Positions 24,812 to 33,524 of a stretch of 50,953 bases of DNA are shown here, one piece after another (position 1 is the first letter of the stretch; each line of letters opens with the position of its first letter). The position numbers and the translations under genes are program-made. Origin of the DNA: an uncultured Acidimicrobiales bacterium (GTDB lineage: Bacteria > Actinomycetota > Acidimicrobiia > Acidimicrobiales > SHLQ01); NCBI GenBank assembly GCA_937934655.1, contig CALGZB010000063.1:1-50953 (forward strand), read 5' to 3'. The notes below the pieces were generated by a model. It saw only the letters and a list, made by a program, of their open reading frames with translations. It ran no database searches and was not told the DNA's origin.

Positions 24812-25648
24812 ATGCCCGCTAGCGCCCCGTCCCTTCCCGACCTTCTCGAACTTTTGGTAGCGGATGCATCGTCGAGACCTTTCGCCTTTGGCGTCAGCTT
24901 CGACAGCGACACCGAATCGGTCGAGCTCACCCTCTGCGAGTTGCCGCCGTCGCCTGATCCGCTTCAACCACTCGTGGGGATGGCTGCGCCCGACGAGTGG
25001 GATGCGTTCGGCTTGGTCTCGGGAGCTACGGTTCTCTCGGGTACAGATCCCTCCGAAAATGGGCGCTCGGCGATTACGGATCACAGCGTTTGGATCGGGG
25101 TCATCGTCGATCGCCAGGGTCGGCTCTGGGCGTCGATGCGCGAGGGAGACTCGCTTCCGGTTCGGCTTCCGCGTGGAGGCGAAGGCCATCTACTCGACAT
25201 GTGTCGGCGCGTGCTTGGTATCAGCTCTTCCGCGCCGTGTGATCACACACTCCGCGCGGCGCTCTGCGCGCTATGGGCCAACGATATCCGTCGACTTCTT
25301 GCCGGACGATCCGGAGGAGGCTACGACCCCAGGTGGGATGAACTGGCTGTCCTTCACCCGGCGAACCAGTTGCTGCCCGAGTCACTCCTTCCGCTACGCG
25401 ACCGGGCCGAGCAGGCGGTGAACGGGCTTACATGGGCCGAGTTGCATCGTCGAGCATGCGATGGAAGCTTCGCGATTTCCGGACTCTCACCCGACGACTG
25501 TCGATGGTTCGATCCTGGCTCGTTTAGCCGTTGGGTCGTCCGCTCAGTTCCACCGGTTGGAGAGATCTATATCGATGTCCTGAACCAGATCAGCTACGAC
25601 TTGGGTCTCGACCTTCTCGAGCACGTTGCAGATCTTTGCTCCGAGTAG
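24812..25648 (+). CDS. Hypothetical protein
   Basis: A 278-aa protein without membrane segments or a motif I recognise. The N-terminal half is beta-rich and acidic; a central block has two cysteines (MCRRVLG, APCDHTLRAALCALWANDI), and the C-terminal half is Trp/Asp-rich (GGYDPRWDELAVLHP, DDCRWFDPGSFSRWV). The start at ATG 24812 is supported by GGAG 6 nt upstream, and codon use is like its neighbours, so it is a real gene. No operon partner on the same strand. Confidence 0.65.
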   Translation: MPASAPSLPDLLELLVADASSRPFAFGVSFDSDTESVELTLCELPPSPDPLQPLVGMAAPDEWDAFGLVSGATVLSGTDPSENGRSAITDHSVWIGVIVDRQGRLWASMREGDSLPVRLPRGGEGHLLDMCRRVLGISSSAPCDHTLRAALCALWANDIRRLLAGRSGGGYDPRWDELAVLHPANQLLPESLLPLRDRAEQAVNGLTWAELHRRACDGSFAISGLSPDDCRWFDPGSFSRWVVRSVPPVGEIYIDVLNQISYDLGLDLLEHVADLCSE

Positions 25649-25686
25649 CCGCAGCTTGTGGTCGTCAGAAGGGCGGCGTGGTGTCG

Positions 25687-26814
25687 TTAGGACGAGGGGA
25701 TGTCAGGGAGCGACGATGCCTGGCCGGTGCTGAACAACTCGGCAAGCTTCCGGCGAGCCGCATCGTCGAGCGTGACCCAGTCGTACATCGAGCCGCCAAC
25801 CGAGTCGCTGTCAACAAGTGACTGGGCAAATCCCTCAAGGTCGGCCACCACCGCAAGGGGTTCGCCCCCGGTCTCACCACCCTCCGAAGCGTCAACGGCG
25901 CCGATTCCACCAATACCGTGCACCAAAGCATCCGGGTCATTCAGCAGCTCTCGCAGCAGCCGCGTGCTCTCAGCGTTGTAGGTATAGCCATCTTTGTACC
26001 CAGAGCTTTCTGACCGGAACGACCAGTAGCTCATCGGCTGCCAAATGTCGTACAGAGGTCCGATTTCGTCCCACGGAAAGTCTGGCCAAAACTCCGTGTT
26101 GACCTCTTCGGTCAGCACCGGCGGAAGCACGATTGCCGAAAGCGGCTGGTCGCCGACGTGTGCTCGAAGTCCTTCACTCAGTTCTACGAGAATCCGGCTC
26201 CGTTCTTGTGGTTGCAGGCCACCCTGGTTGTATTCGATATCGACCCCAATGCCGTCGAACCGATGACCGAGAAACTCGAAGTCGGCCATCGCGATCATCT
26301 TCGAGAGATCCTCGTCCTCCCACTTCGGGAGATACCAAGCCACGACGGCGATGTCGTGCGAGTGGGCAGCGACGAGCAGTTCGGCAAGCACCCATGGGTC
26401 CTCCGTGAGGCCCGGCGACCGCTCTGCCCGGTGCGCGCCTTGGATATAGATAGTCTTCACCCCCAGCTCGGCCATCACGGCGATTTCCTCAGCATCGACC
26501 GGCGGGTTTTCGCCCGCATACGGGGGCGAAAAATCGAACCGGTCGACCCAGGTACCCAAACCGGCATACGGGGCGAGGGTCCGTTCCGGTATCTCCCGTT
26601 CGGTGACCTCGCCGACCACTGGCGAAACCGGGGTGGCCGACACCCTTGGGTCGACGGTTCGGTCTCGTTTGGCATAGACCGCACCGCCAGCAAAGCCCGC
26701 CACAAGCAGTGTGAGGCCAGCGCAGACGCCGAGCAGCCAAGGCCAACGCCATGTCGATGGGCCGGCGACAGGCGCTTGCTCATCGGGAACTTGTGGCGGA
26801 TCTTCGTCGAGCAC
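25687..26814 (-). CDS. Membrane-anchored TIM-barrel-like protein (glycoside hydrolase-like)
   Basis: A 375-aa protein: a short cytoplasmic start, one membrane helix (about 25-47), a spacer to about 85, then an extracytoplasmic domain. The domain alternates strands and helices in TIM-barrel manner (VKTIYIQG, IAVVAWYLPKWED, FDGIGVDIEY at 186-195, LYDIWQPMSYW). The acidic motif D187-x4-D192-x-E194 on a strand end resembles the catalytic region of GH18/GH114-like hydrolases. It starts with GTG 26814, 7 nt after a TAGTTT box, implying a leaderless message. A cell-wall or exopolysaccharide role is inferred only. Confidence 0.7.
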   Translation of the reverse strand: MLDEDPPQVPDEQAPVAGPSTWRWPWLLGVCAGLTLLVAGFAGGAVYAKRDRTVDPRVSATPVSPVVGEVTEREIPERTLAPYAGLGTWVDRFDFSPPYAGENPPVDAEEIAVMAELGVKTIYIQGAHRAERSPGLTEDPWVLAELLVAAHSHDIAVVAWYLPKWEDEDLSKMIAMADFEFLGHRFDGIGVDIEYNQGGLQPQERSRILVELSEGLRAHVGDQPLSAIVLPPVLTEEVNTEFWPDFPWDEIGPLYDIWQPMSYWSFRSESSGYKDGYTYNAESTRLLRELLNDPDALVHGIGGIGAVDASEGGETGGEPLAVVADLEGFAQSLVDSDSVGGSMYDWVTLDDAARRKLAELFSTGQASSLPDIPSS

Positions 26815-26821
26815 GTGCCCG

Positions 26822-26827
26822 AAACTA
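26822..26827 (-). promoter_or_regulatory. Probable -10 box of a leaderless promoter (TIM-barrel gene)
   Basis: TAGTTT on the minus strand ends 7 nt before the GTG at 26814. It faces away from a second probable leaderless promoter at 26931-26936. Confidence 0.4.
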
Positions 26828-26905
26828 GGACACCGCGAGAAGCTATCGGTGGAGACTCAGAAAGGCATCCGTGTCACCGGAGCGGGTGAGCTTCAGACAA
26901 GCCCC

Positions 26906-26936
26906 TTGACGCCGACAGTCGACTCCGATCTAGGGT
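26906..26936 (+). promoter_or_regulatory. Probable leaderless promoter of the EEP gene
   Basis: TTGACG (26906-26911) is a good -35 and TAGGGT (26931-26936) a good actinobacterial -10, with a somewhat long 19-nt spacer. The -10 ends 7 nt before GTG 26944, so the transcript should begin at the start codon. Confidence 0.6.
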
Positions 26937-26943
26937 CTTGGTT

Positions 26944-27822
26944 GTGCTCCGTTTGATGACCCTCAATATCGGCTCGCTGTTCGAACCCGATTGGGATCAA
27001 CGCAGACATGAAGTTGTTGCGTGGATGAAGCACATCGACCCCGACATTGTGTGCCTCCAAGAGGTCGTGCAGTCGAGCACTGAAGACATCACCGAATGGC
27101 TCGTTACCGCTCTCGGCGACAACAGACATTTCGTATTTGGCGGTCACCCCTTTGGGGCTCATGCCGAAACCGATCCCAAGTTTCGGTTCGGGTCGTCGAT
27201 TATCAGTCGATGGCCTATCGACGCCACCCACCTTTGGGCATTGCCAACCTCTGAAGACGACGACGATCAATCACCAGGGGCGATGCCGTGGGAACTTCTA
27301 CACGCCAGCACCGCCGGGCTCGACGTATTCAGCACGCACCTTGCCCCAGCGCCGACGCACGGTCGTCATCGACGTTTACAGGTGCTCGAAATCGATCGCC
27401 AGATCAAGGCTATTCGCGGCGACACCGACAGTCTGTACGCCTCGGGTGGTCGTGCATCGATGCCTCCTCTTCTCACCGGCGATTTCAATGCTGAGCCGGA
27501 GAGCGACGAGATCCGCTTTCTGAAAGGACTTACGGTCCTCGATGAGCGCACCACCTTTTACCAAGACGCGTGGGCGGTGGCCGGCGACGGCACCGACGGC
27601 CTCACGAACAACTGGCGCACGCATCCGCTCTCGGCTCGCCTCAACGTTCATCGCAAACGAATCGATTACATCTTGGTCGGTGATCCGTTTCTGCGTCAGG
27701 GGAACGGCGGCCGTATCACCGACTCCCAACTCGTTGCCGACACGCCACTCACCGGCATTCAGGGGAGCGACCATGTTGGCATCTTTGCCGACATCGAGTG
27801 GCCAACTCGGCCGGCGGCTTAG
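26944..27822 (+). CDS. Endonuclease/exonuclease/phosphatase (EEP) family protein
   Basis: A protein of about 292 aa with the DNase I-like phosphohydrolase fold. Motifs from GTG 26944: LMTLNIG with N8, CLQEVV with E40, TGDFNAEP with D180 and N182, and SDHVGI with D276 and H277. The complete set argues for an active metal-dependent phosphoesterase acting on DNA, inositol phosphates, lipids or mRNA caps. The start is set at GTG 26944 rather than TTG 26938 because of the promoter spacing. No signal peptide, so it acts in the cytoplasm. Substrate unknown. Confidence 0.88.
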   Translation: MLRLMTLNIGSLFEPDWDQRRHEVVAWMKHIDPDIVCLQEVVQSSTEDITEWLVTALGDNRHFVFGGHPFGAHAETDPKFRFGSSIISRWPIDATHLWALPTSEDDDDQSPGAMPWELLHASTAGLDVFSTHLAPAPTHGRHRRLQVLEIDRQIKAIRGDTDSLYASGGRASMPPLLTGDFNAEPESDEIRFLKGLTVLDERTTFYQDAWAVAGDGTDGLTNNWRTHPLSARLNVHRKRIDYILVGDPFLRQGNGGRITDSQLVADTPLTGIQGSDHVGIFADIEWPTRPAA

Positions 27823-27828
27823 CGTGAA

Positions 27829-27858
27829 GAGAGACTGACGTTAGAGAGACTGACGTTA
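27829..27858. repeat. 15-bp tandem duplication carrying a stop codon
   Basis: GAGAGACTGACGTTA occurs at 27829-27843 and 27844-27858. TTA at the end of each copy is a minus-strand TAA; the second is the stop of the D-aminoacylase and the first is an in-frame backup stop. Confidence 0.85.
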
Positions 27859-29589
27859 AAGAGGCTGCGGGCCACGTTGCAGCGACCCTGGGTGGGCACC
27901 CGTGAGTTCGCCATTCTCAGCGGTGACGACCCCTCGTTTCACCGTGGCGACGTAGCCGACCGAGCGCTGAAGAAGTCGCGTGCCGCCGGCCGGAAGATCA
28001 GCGACAAGTTCGGGGGCTGCTGCATTGATGGTGTCGTGGTCGAACACATTGAGGTCGGCCAAGTATCCGGGCGCCACCACTCCCCTGTCGGTCCAGCCGA
28101 CGTGAGCCGCGGTTGCCTGCGTTTGACGATGCACCATGTGTTCGAGCGAGAAGGTCTGGCCGTCGGCTCGGTCGCGGGTCCAGTGGCTGATCGCCGACGT
28201 GGGGAACGTTCCGTCTGACAACGTGTTGCAGTGTGCGCCAGCGTCGCTCAACCCCGAAAGTGAAAGCGGCGACGCGATCATCTCGGCGACATCGTTGAGA
28301 TTGCCGGCGGCGAAGTTCATGAACGGCACGTACAGGAGATTGGTCCCGCCATCTGCGGTGAGGAAGTCGTACATCACTTCGTTGGCCGGTTGGCCGAGGC
28401 GTTCGGCGACACCGGCAAGCGAATCTTTGGGGGTCGGCTCGTAGTTGGGGAACTCATCCATCGGGTACATACGGTCATACCCCGAGTGGGTTGTTGCACT
28501 AAACGAGCTTGGCTGAAACGCCTTGTGTTCAGCCACGATCTGGTTTCGAATCTCGGGTTCTTGCATCCGATTCACTCGTTCGGCCAGCGGAAGCGATGCA
28601 AGTTCGCGATAGGTGGCGCTGCAACGAAGTGGGTTGGCAGTAGACGTAAGCCCGGTCACGACGCCCAGCGGACGCACCGCGACCTGGGCCGAAACATCGG
28701 CACCTGCCTCGCGCCAACGACCAATGGCGTCGAGCAGTTCGCGCCAGCGGTCCGGCGACTCGTCGCTTTGCTGCACGGTGAAACTCATCGGGCGGCCAAC
28801 ATGCATCGCAAGAGCTTCGAGAAGTTCGAGCTCGCTGGCCACCAACGCATCGTCGGTGGATTGGTATGAGTCGCTGATGAGTTGGATGACTCCGGTGCCA
28901 GCGCGTTGCAGCGCTTCGGCGATACCAAGAACTTCGGCCGCCTCGGCCTTCAGGGTTCCAATCTGCGTACCGTCGCTGGTGCGGTGCACAAAGGTTCGTG
29001 ACGTGGTGAAGCCCAAGGCTCCAGCGAGAATCGCTTCTTCGCAGAGTTGCGACATCGCCTCGATCTGCTGTTGATCAGCCGGCACGTTGTTGTCTGCGCC
29101 GTCATCGCCCATCACATAGGTTCGCAACGCCGCATGGGGAACTTGGGCCCCGATGTCGAGCGTCCAGTTGAGGCCGTCGAGCACGTCGAGGTATTCGGGA
29201 AAGCTCTCCCAGCCCCAACTCATACCTTCGGTGAGGGCGGTGCCTGGGATGTCCTCGACGCCTTCAAGCAACGAAATCAGCCAGTCGTGACGGTCGGGGC
29301 GGGCAGGGGCAAAGCCCACGCCACAGTTGCCCATAACGATGCTGGTGACGCCGTGAACCGATGAAGGAGCAAGGTCGGCATCCCACGTGACCTGACCGTC
29401 GTAGTGGGTGTGAATATCGACCCAGCCCGGCGACACGATGAGGCCGGTGGCATCGATGACCCGTGTTGCTTCGCCTTCGACGACGCCAACCGCGGTGATG
29501 ACACCATCGGTAACTGCGACATCGCCAACGAAACGTTCGGCTCCGGTGCCGTCGACAATCGTTCCGTTTCGGATAACTAGGTCATGCAT
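27856..29589 (-). CDS. N-acyl-D-amino-acid deacylase family amidohydrolase
   Basis: A 577-aa metal-dependent amidohydrolase of the D-aminoacylase type, releasing D-amino acids (or related products) from N-acyl forms. The N-terminal beta-sandwich (VIRNGTIVDGTG) leads to the metal motif DIHTHYDGQ with H60 and H62, and GNCG with C89, the cysteine that bridges zinc in characterised D-aminoacylases. SDAGAHCN carries the late catalytic Asp. The C-terminal end 'GYVATVKRGVVTAENGELTG' is typical. Start at ATG 29589: the longer frame to 29691 overlaps the upstream gene and is not family-like. It follows the Ddn-like gene by 4 nt. Confidence 0.92.
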   Translation of the reverse strand: MHDLVIRNGTIVDGTGAERFVGDVAVTDGVITAVGVVEGEATRVIDATGLIVSPGWVDIHTHYDGQVTWDADLAPSSVHGVTSIVMGNCGVGFAPARPDRHDWLISLLEGVEDIPGTALTEGMSWGWESFPEYLDVLDGLNWTLDIGAQVPHAALRTYVMGDDGADNNVPADQQQIEAMSQLCEEAILAGALGFTTSRTFVHRTSDGTQIGTLKAEAAEVLGIAEALQRAGTGVIQLISDSYQSTDDALVASELELLEALAMHVGRPMSFTVQQSDESPDRWRELLDAIGRWREAGADVSAQVAVRPLGVVTGLTSTANPLRCSATYRELASLPLAERVNRMQEPEIRNQIVAEHKAFQPSSFSATTHSGYDRMYPMDEFPNYEPTPKDSLAGVAERLGQPANEVMYDFLTADGGTNLLYVPFMNFAAGNLNDVAEMIASPLSLSGLSDAGAHCNTLSDGTFPTSAISHWTRDRADGQTFSLEHMVHRQTQATAAHVGWTDRGVVAPGYLADLNVFDHDTINAAAPELVADLPAGGTRLLQRSVGYVATVKRGVVTAENGELTGAHPGSLQRGPQPL

Positions 29590-29593
29590 GGAG

Positions 29594-30067
29594 TTACGCC
29601 TCTTCTTTGGGTTCTTTGGGGACGAGATGGAAAATGCGGAAACTACGATCGGTGATTTTGGTGTACTCGGACCATGACGGCCAGTGGGCAAGCGCTTCCT
29701 GCCATGCCGCTTCGCGTTCGTCGCCCTCGAGGAACTTGGAGGTGACCTTCTTCATCGTGCCCCGCACCAAGATTTCGGCGTCGGGATTGGCGATGAGGTT
29801 ATGTGTCCATGCTGGATGCGACTCTTGGGCAAAGTTGCTTCCGACAAGCAGGTAACTGCCGTCCTTGCGGGGAATCGTTTCGAGAGGCGACTCGCGCCGC
29901 TTCCCCGACTTCGCTCCGGTCGAGTACAAGATCAGCCCAGCGCCCGGCACCCATTTGCCGCCGCTGACCTTTGCCATCGCCCGGTGCATGGCCGGAAAGA
30001 CCTTCGGGCCGATCTTTCGGAAGAGGTCAGATGTGACGATCTTGGTCGTGATTTCGTCGGCGTCCAT
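29594..30067 (-). CDS. F420-dependent (Ddn-type) nitroreductase/quinone reductase family protein
   Basis: A 157-aa split-barrel protein of the deazaflavin-dependent Ddn family. Family features: ILYSTGAKSGKRRESPL (binding the cofactor phosphate), YLLVGSNFAQESHPAWTHNL and NPDAEILVRG. Homologues use reduced F420 to reduce quinones or nitro-compounds at the membrane. It lies between a P450 gene and the D-aminoacylase on the same strand, 4 nt from the latter, so the pair is an operon. The presence of two LLM oxidoreductases in the window fits an F420-using cell. Confidence 0.88.
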   Translation of the reverse strand: MDADEITTKIVTSDLFRKIGPKVFPAMHRAMAKVSGGKWVPGAGLILYSTGAKSGKRRESPLETIPRKDGSYLLVGSNFAQESHPAWTHNLIANPDAEILVRGTMKKVTSKFLEGDEREAAWQEALAHWPSWSEYTKITDRSFRIFHLVPKEPKEEA

Positions 30068-30141
30068 ATCTCATTCTTCCCACAAGACCGTTCCCACAAC
30101 CAATGCAAAAACGTCAAACCTCAACCGATTCCGGGAAGGGA

Positions 30142-31380
30142 CTACCGAGCGACGATTTCGACCGGCACCGACTCGTAGCCACGAAAGCCCATCCGACGAC
30201 GACGTTTCAGATCGCCAGCTAGCTCTATCGAGGTGCACGTACCGATGAGCGCTGAGAACACCTCTTGGCCTTCGGCCCGCGAGAGATTTGCGCCGAGACA
30301 GTAGTGGATACCCGAGCCGAAGCTCATTGGTTGGCCTTCGTCTCGGGTGATGTCGAAGGCTTCGGCGTTGGTGAACTGCGCCGGGTCGGTGTTGGCCGCG
30401 CCCAGCAACGTAATGACCGTCGAATCCTTTGGAATCTTGACGCCTGCTATCTCGGCATCCTCAAGAGCGGTTCGTGCATCGAATTGGATGGGCGAGTCCC
30501 ATCGCAACATCTCGTCAACCGCCGATGCCAGGAGCGACGGATCGGCCCAAAGCCGTTCCTTTTGATCCGGGTGTCTGAGCAGTGCACCCATGCCGTTACC
30601 GATCAGATTGGTAGTGGTTTCGAATCCTGCAGCGAACAACAGTGTGGCCACCGCGATCACTTCACCCTCGTTGAGCGAATCACCCGCTTCCTCAACCGCC
30701 AGGAGATCCGAGAGCAAGTCATCTTGGGGATTCGCACGACGCTCTTTGACCAGTTCGACGAAATAGGCGCTCACTTCGCTTCGCGACTCTTCGGCCAACG
30801 TCAAGTCATCGACCGTTGCGCCGGGTTCGAGCCCGGCCGCCGACTGGCTGACGAGATCTCGGAACTGCGGCCAATCCTGTTCCGGCACACCAACCAGTTG
30901 TCCAATGACTGCAACCGGGAGCGGAAACGCCACCTTGTCCAGAAGGTCGCCGCCGCCTTCGGCCACAAAGTCGCCAATGATCTGATCGGACAGATGCTTG
31001 ATGTTCTCGCGCATCTTCTCGACGCGACGAGGGGTAAAGACACGCGACACCAACGCTCGTTGCCGGGTGTGATGGGGCGGGTTGAGAAACAACATCGATG
31101 CCGACCGCTTCTCATCGATCGACCGCTGTACTTGCTCTCTGCGGAGCTCATCGGCTGCTGGATCTGAGTTCGGGATAAGGCTGCCACTTGCCCGGTTGGC
31201 CTTGCCGAGCCGATTATCCCGAAGCGCCTCACGGCAGTCTTCGAAACGGGTCAGGACAAAGGCGCCGGTAGCACTGTGATGGACCGGCGCGGCCTCACGA
31301 AGAGCTCGGTAAAGGGGAACGGGGTCATCAATCCCCTCGTCAGAGAAAAAGAGGTTGGCGAGAGCGTCGTCTGGATCCAC
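30142..31380 (-). CDS. Cytochrome P450
   Basis: A 412-aa soluble bacterial P450 monooxygenase. The oxygen-activation helix is AGFETT (251-256, with Glu in place of the usual Asp), the ExxR motif is E290-M-L-R293, and the haem loop FGSGIHYCLG places the cysteine ligand at C361. Starts with GTG 31380. Ferredoxin and reductase partners are not in the window. It heads a run with the Ddn-like reductase and D-aminoacylase, which may share a degradative pathway (inference). Substrate unknown. Confidence 0.95.
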   Translation of the reverse strand: MDPDDALANLFFSDEGIDDPVPLYRALREAAPVHHSATGAFVLTRFEDCREALRDNRLGKANRASGSLIPNSDPAADELRREQVQRSIDEKRSASMLFLNPPHHTRQRALVSRVFTPRRVEKMRENIKHLSDQIIGDFVAEGGGDLLDKVAFPLPVAVIGQLVGVPEQDWPQFRDLVSQSAAGLEPGATVDDLTLAEESRSEVSAYFVELVKERRANPQDDLLSDLLAVEEAGDSLNEGEVIAVATLLFAAGFETTTNLIGNGMGALLRHPDQKERLWADPSLLASAVDEMLRWDSPIQFDARTALEDAEIAGVKIPKDSTVITLLGAANTDPAQFTNAEAFDITRDEGQPMSFGSGIHYCLGANLSRAEGQEVFSALIGTCTSIELAGDLKRRRRMGFRGYESVPVEIVAR

Positions 31381-31452
31381 GAACAGAGTCTCGCATCACC
31401 TCGTCAGCGCCCCAACTTCCCGACGGCAAGTTCGCTGAAAAAGTGGCAGGTC

Positions 31453-31944
31453 CTAGACCCGGCGAGAGGAGCGGTTGAAGGCAACGCCGATGCTGAGCAA
31501 GAGCACGCCAACGAACAGCAGGACAGGGGTCTCGACGCCGGTGCGAGCAAGTTCGGTGTCGTCGGCCTCAGGTGCGGGGGTTTCCGCTGGGGTCGAGGCG
31601 AAACCGATTCGCACGTACGAAACCGCAGCACTGATCTCTTCTTCGGCCAGTTTCTCGCCAAACGCTGGCATCACGCCTTTGCCTTCGGTAACGCTTTGGA
31701 TATGCACGGCTCGTTCGGCCTCGCCAGCAACATCGGTCAGTGGGCGACCGGCCGCAGAACCCGTGCCGTCCATGGCGTGGCAGCCCGCACAATTCGACTC
31801 GTAGATCGCTTGGCCGGCTTCGACCTCGGCCGGGTCGTCAGCCTGGGCCCATGCCGGGGCCGCAAAGGCGAGCACCAGACAAAGGACGCCGAAGAGTGAG
31901 AACAACGGCGAGAGAACAGGCGAAGAAACAGGCGAGCGAGTCAT
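31453..31944 (-). CDS. Exported cytochrome c with C-terminal LAxTG-type sorting tail
   Basis: A 163-aa class I cytochrome c. A signal peptide (about 1-33, ending PAWA) precedes a single haem site CAGCH (52-56) and the Met ligand candidate M92 in GVMPAFG. An Ala/Pro/Glu-rich spacer then leads to LARTG (132-136), a hydrophobic segment (139-154) and a basic end NRSSRRV. This tail has the layout of class E sortase substrates (LAxTG), although it could simply be a membrane anchor. Start at ATG 31944, 11 nt after the EamA stop, so the two form an operon. It would pass electrons at the outer face of the membrane or in the wall. Confidence 0.88.
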   Translation of the reverse strand: MTRSPVSSPVLSPLFSLFGVLCLVLAFAAPAWAQADDPAEVEAGQAIYESNCAGCHAMDGTGSAAGRPLTDVAGEAERAVHIQSVTEGKGVMPAFGEKLAEEEISAAVSYVRIGFASTPAETPAPEADDTELARTGVETPVLLFVGVLLLSIGVAFNRSSRRV

Positions 31945-31954
31945 GCCTGGGATC

Positions 31955-32866
31955 TTAGACGGTCGACACTGCGGCTTCAGTTCTCTTTGTGCGCGTGCTG
32001 GCGCTTCCCTTGGCGATGACTGCCGAAGACGCAAGGATAAGGGCACCGCCCACCAGGACGGTTGCGGTGATCGAGTCACCGAAAAACAGCGCTCCGCCGG
32101 CCACACCGATCACGGGAATCACATAACCAATGACAGAGACCTGGCCAGTGGTTCCGATCTCGTTGGCCTTCAGCATCGAAAGAAACCCAAAGAATCCAGA
32201 CACGCCGAATGGCAGGATCACTAGCGCATGCCGGAGCTCAACGCCGTCGGCCGGCGTCAACGGCCGATTGAGAGTCAGCCAGACAACAAACGCTCCGGCC
32301 GAACTCGCCAGCATCTGCGGAGTAATGAGCGCTGCTGCGCTGTGTTTTCCGGCGAACAGCCGGGCGAGAATCGCTGACGATCCGGCAAACAGCGTGCCGA
32401 TGATTACCACGCCAATACCCAACCCATCCCCGCCGCCGCCAAGCTCACCAGCAGCGAGAATTCCAACGCCAACAACCGCCAGCGCGAGGCCTGCACCTTT
32501 CACCGAGTTAAACCGCTCATCGTCAAACACGAAATGTGCCCATACCGCAGTGACCACCGGCCCCAGCGAGATGAGCAGCATCACAACGCCTGCGGGTAAG
32601 CGGTCGAACCCATTGTTAAAGAGCACGGCGGGCATCGTGCCTGCTGCAAGCCCCAGGAGCGCCCCGTCTTTCCACGCTTGGTTTCCGAGCTCGCCGCGCA
32701 CGCCATTGACCAAGAGCCCGAAGAGGCCACCGAGGCCAAACGGCACCCAGCTCATCGTGAAGGGATCCCAGCCGTCATCGAGAAGTCCTTTGGCGACAAG
32801 ACCTCCGATGCCGAAGGTAAGGCCGGTAAACACCACGTAGGCCCACACGCTTAACCGTTGAAACAT
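31955..32866 (-). CDS. EamA/DMT-family transporter
   Basis: A 303-aa membrane protein with about ten helices in two homologous halves, each with the EamA pattern; the first half contains LLISLGPVVTAVWAHFVFDDE and the second GYVIPVIGVAGGALFFGDS, the 'P...E/D' signature that ends each repeat. Members export amino acids, metabolites or drugs; the substrate is not visible. Start ATG 32866 has no ribosome site but a TAGGTT box ends 6 nt upstream. It is co-transcribed with the cytochrome c gene. Confidence 0.9.
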   Translation of the reverse strand: MFQRLSVWAYVVFTGLTFGIGGLVAKGLLDDGWDPFTMSWVPFGLGGLFGLLVNGVRGELGNQAWKDGALLGLAAGTMPAVLFNNGFDRLPAGVVMLLISLGPVVTAVWAHFVFDDERFNSVKGAGLALAVVGVGILAAGELGGGGDGLGIGVVIIGTLFAGSSAILARLFAGKHSAAALITPQMLASSAGAFVVWLTLNRPLTPADGVELRHALVILPFGVSGFFGFLSMLKANEIGTTGQVSVIGYVIPVIGVAGGALFFGDSITATVLVGGALILASSAVIAKGSASTRTKRTEAAVSTV

Positions 32867-32872
32867 CGGGTA

Positions 32873-32900
32873 AACCTACTTGCCACGGTGAGACTGTCCC
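32873..32900 (-). promoter_or_regulatory. Probable leaderless promoter (EamA-cytochrome c operon)
   Basis: On the minus strand GGGACA (32895-32900) and TAGGTT (32873-32878) are spaced by 16 nt, and the -10 ends 6 nt before the ATG at 32866. Confidence 0.55.
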
Positions 32901-33055
32901 AGCGAGTTCCAAGCCCTCGTTTGCAGACTGACAGACTCCCCTGCCCGCAACCCGATCAGGAGACGAGAGTCACGCCCGAAGTGTCGCAATTCATACAGAC
33001 ACGACCGCCGATCTTGGCCAGAATGGACAGTAGACCCAAGCAAAGGACCTGAGCG

Positions 33056-33514
33056 ATGGCCACTGACACAACGACACAGTCAACGATGCCGAGCAAGACC
33101 GGGAACACCAACGGAACCCGGGCAGCATCTGAGCGGCAGGTGGTCGACATGATGACCCACCTTTCCGGTTCGGAGCAGCGCCAGATCCTTAGCCAAATGG
33201 AAACGGTCGACCTTCGAGCCGGCGAGATTCTCGCCGAGCAGGGTGCGCATGGCCGCGAGTTCTATCTCCTTGTCGACGGAACCGTCGAGATTCATCGCGA
33301 CGACACGGTCATAGCGACCTTCAACGAAGGTGACTTCTTCGGTGAGATCAGCGCCCTTACAAACGCTCGCCGCACCGCAACCGTTGTAGCTACTGAGGAC
33401 ATAACGGTCGAGGTCATGAACCGCCGCCAGCTGGCCACCGTGCTCGACCTGTGGCCCGAACTCGCCGCCCAGGTTCAGACCGCCGCACAAGATCGCCTCG
33501 CTTCAACCTCTTAA
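33056..33514 (+). CDS. Cyclic nucleotide-binding domain protein
   Basis: A 152-aa protein with a single cNMP-binding (Crp-like) beta-barrel and no DNA-binding domain. The phosphate-binding cassette GDFFGEISALTNARRTATV (92-110) contains the conserved G-E and R-x-A-T residues needed to bind cAMP or cGMP. The first ~30 residues are low-complexity, Thr/Ser-rich. AAAGGA 8 nt before the ATG is a good ribosome site. It may act as a regulatory subunit or sensor. A strong stem-loop terminator follows 10 nt after the stop. Confidence 0.88.
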   Translation: MATDTTTQSTMPSKTGNTNGTRAASERQVVDMMTHLSGSEQRQILSQMETVDLRAGEILAEQGAHGREFYLLVDGTVEIHRDDTVIATFNEGDFFGEISALTNARRTATVVATEDITVEVMNRRQLATVLDLWPELAAQVQTAAQDRLASTS

Positions 33515-33524
33515 CCACAGTCTC

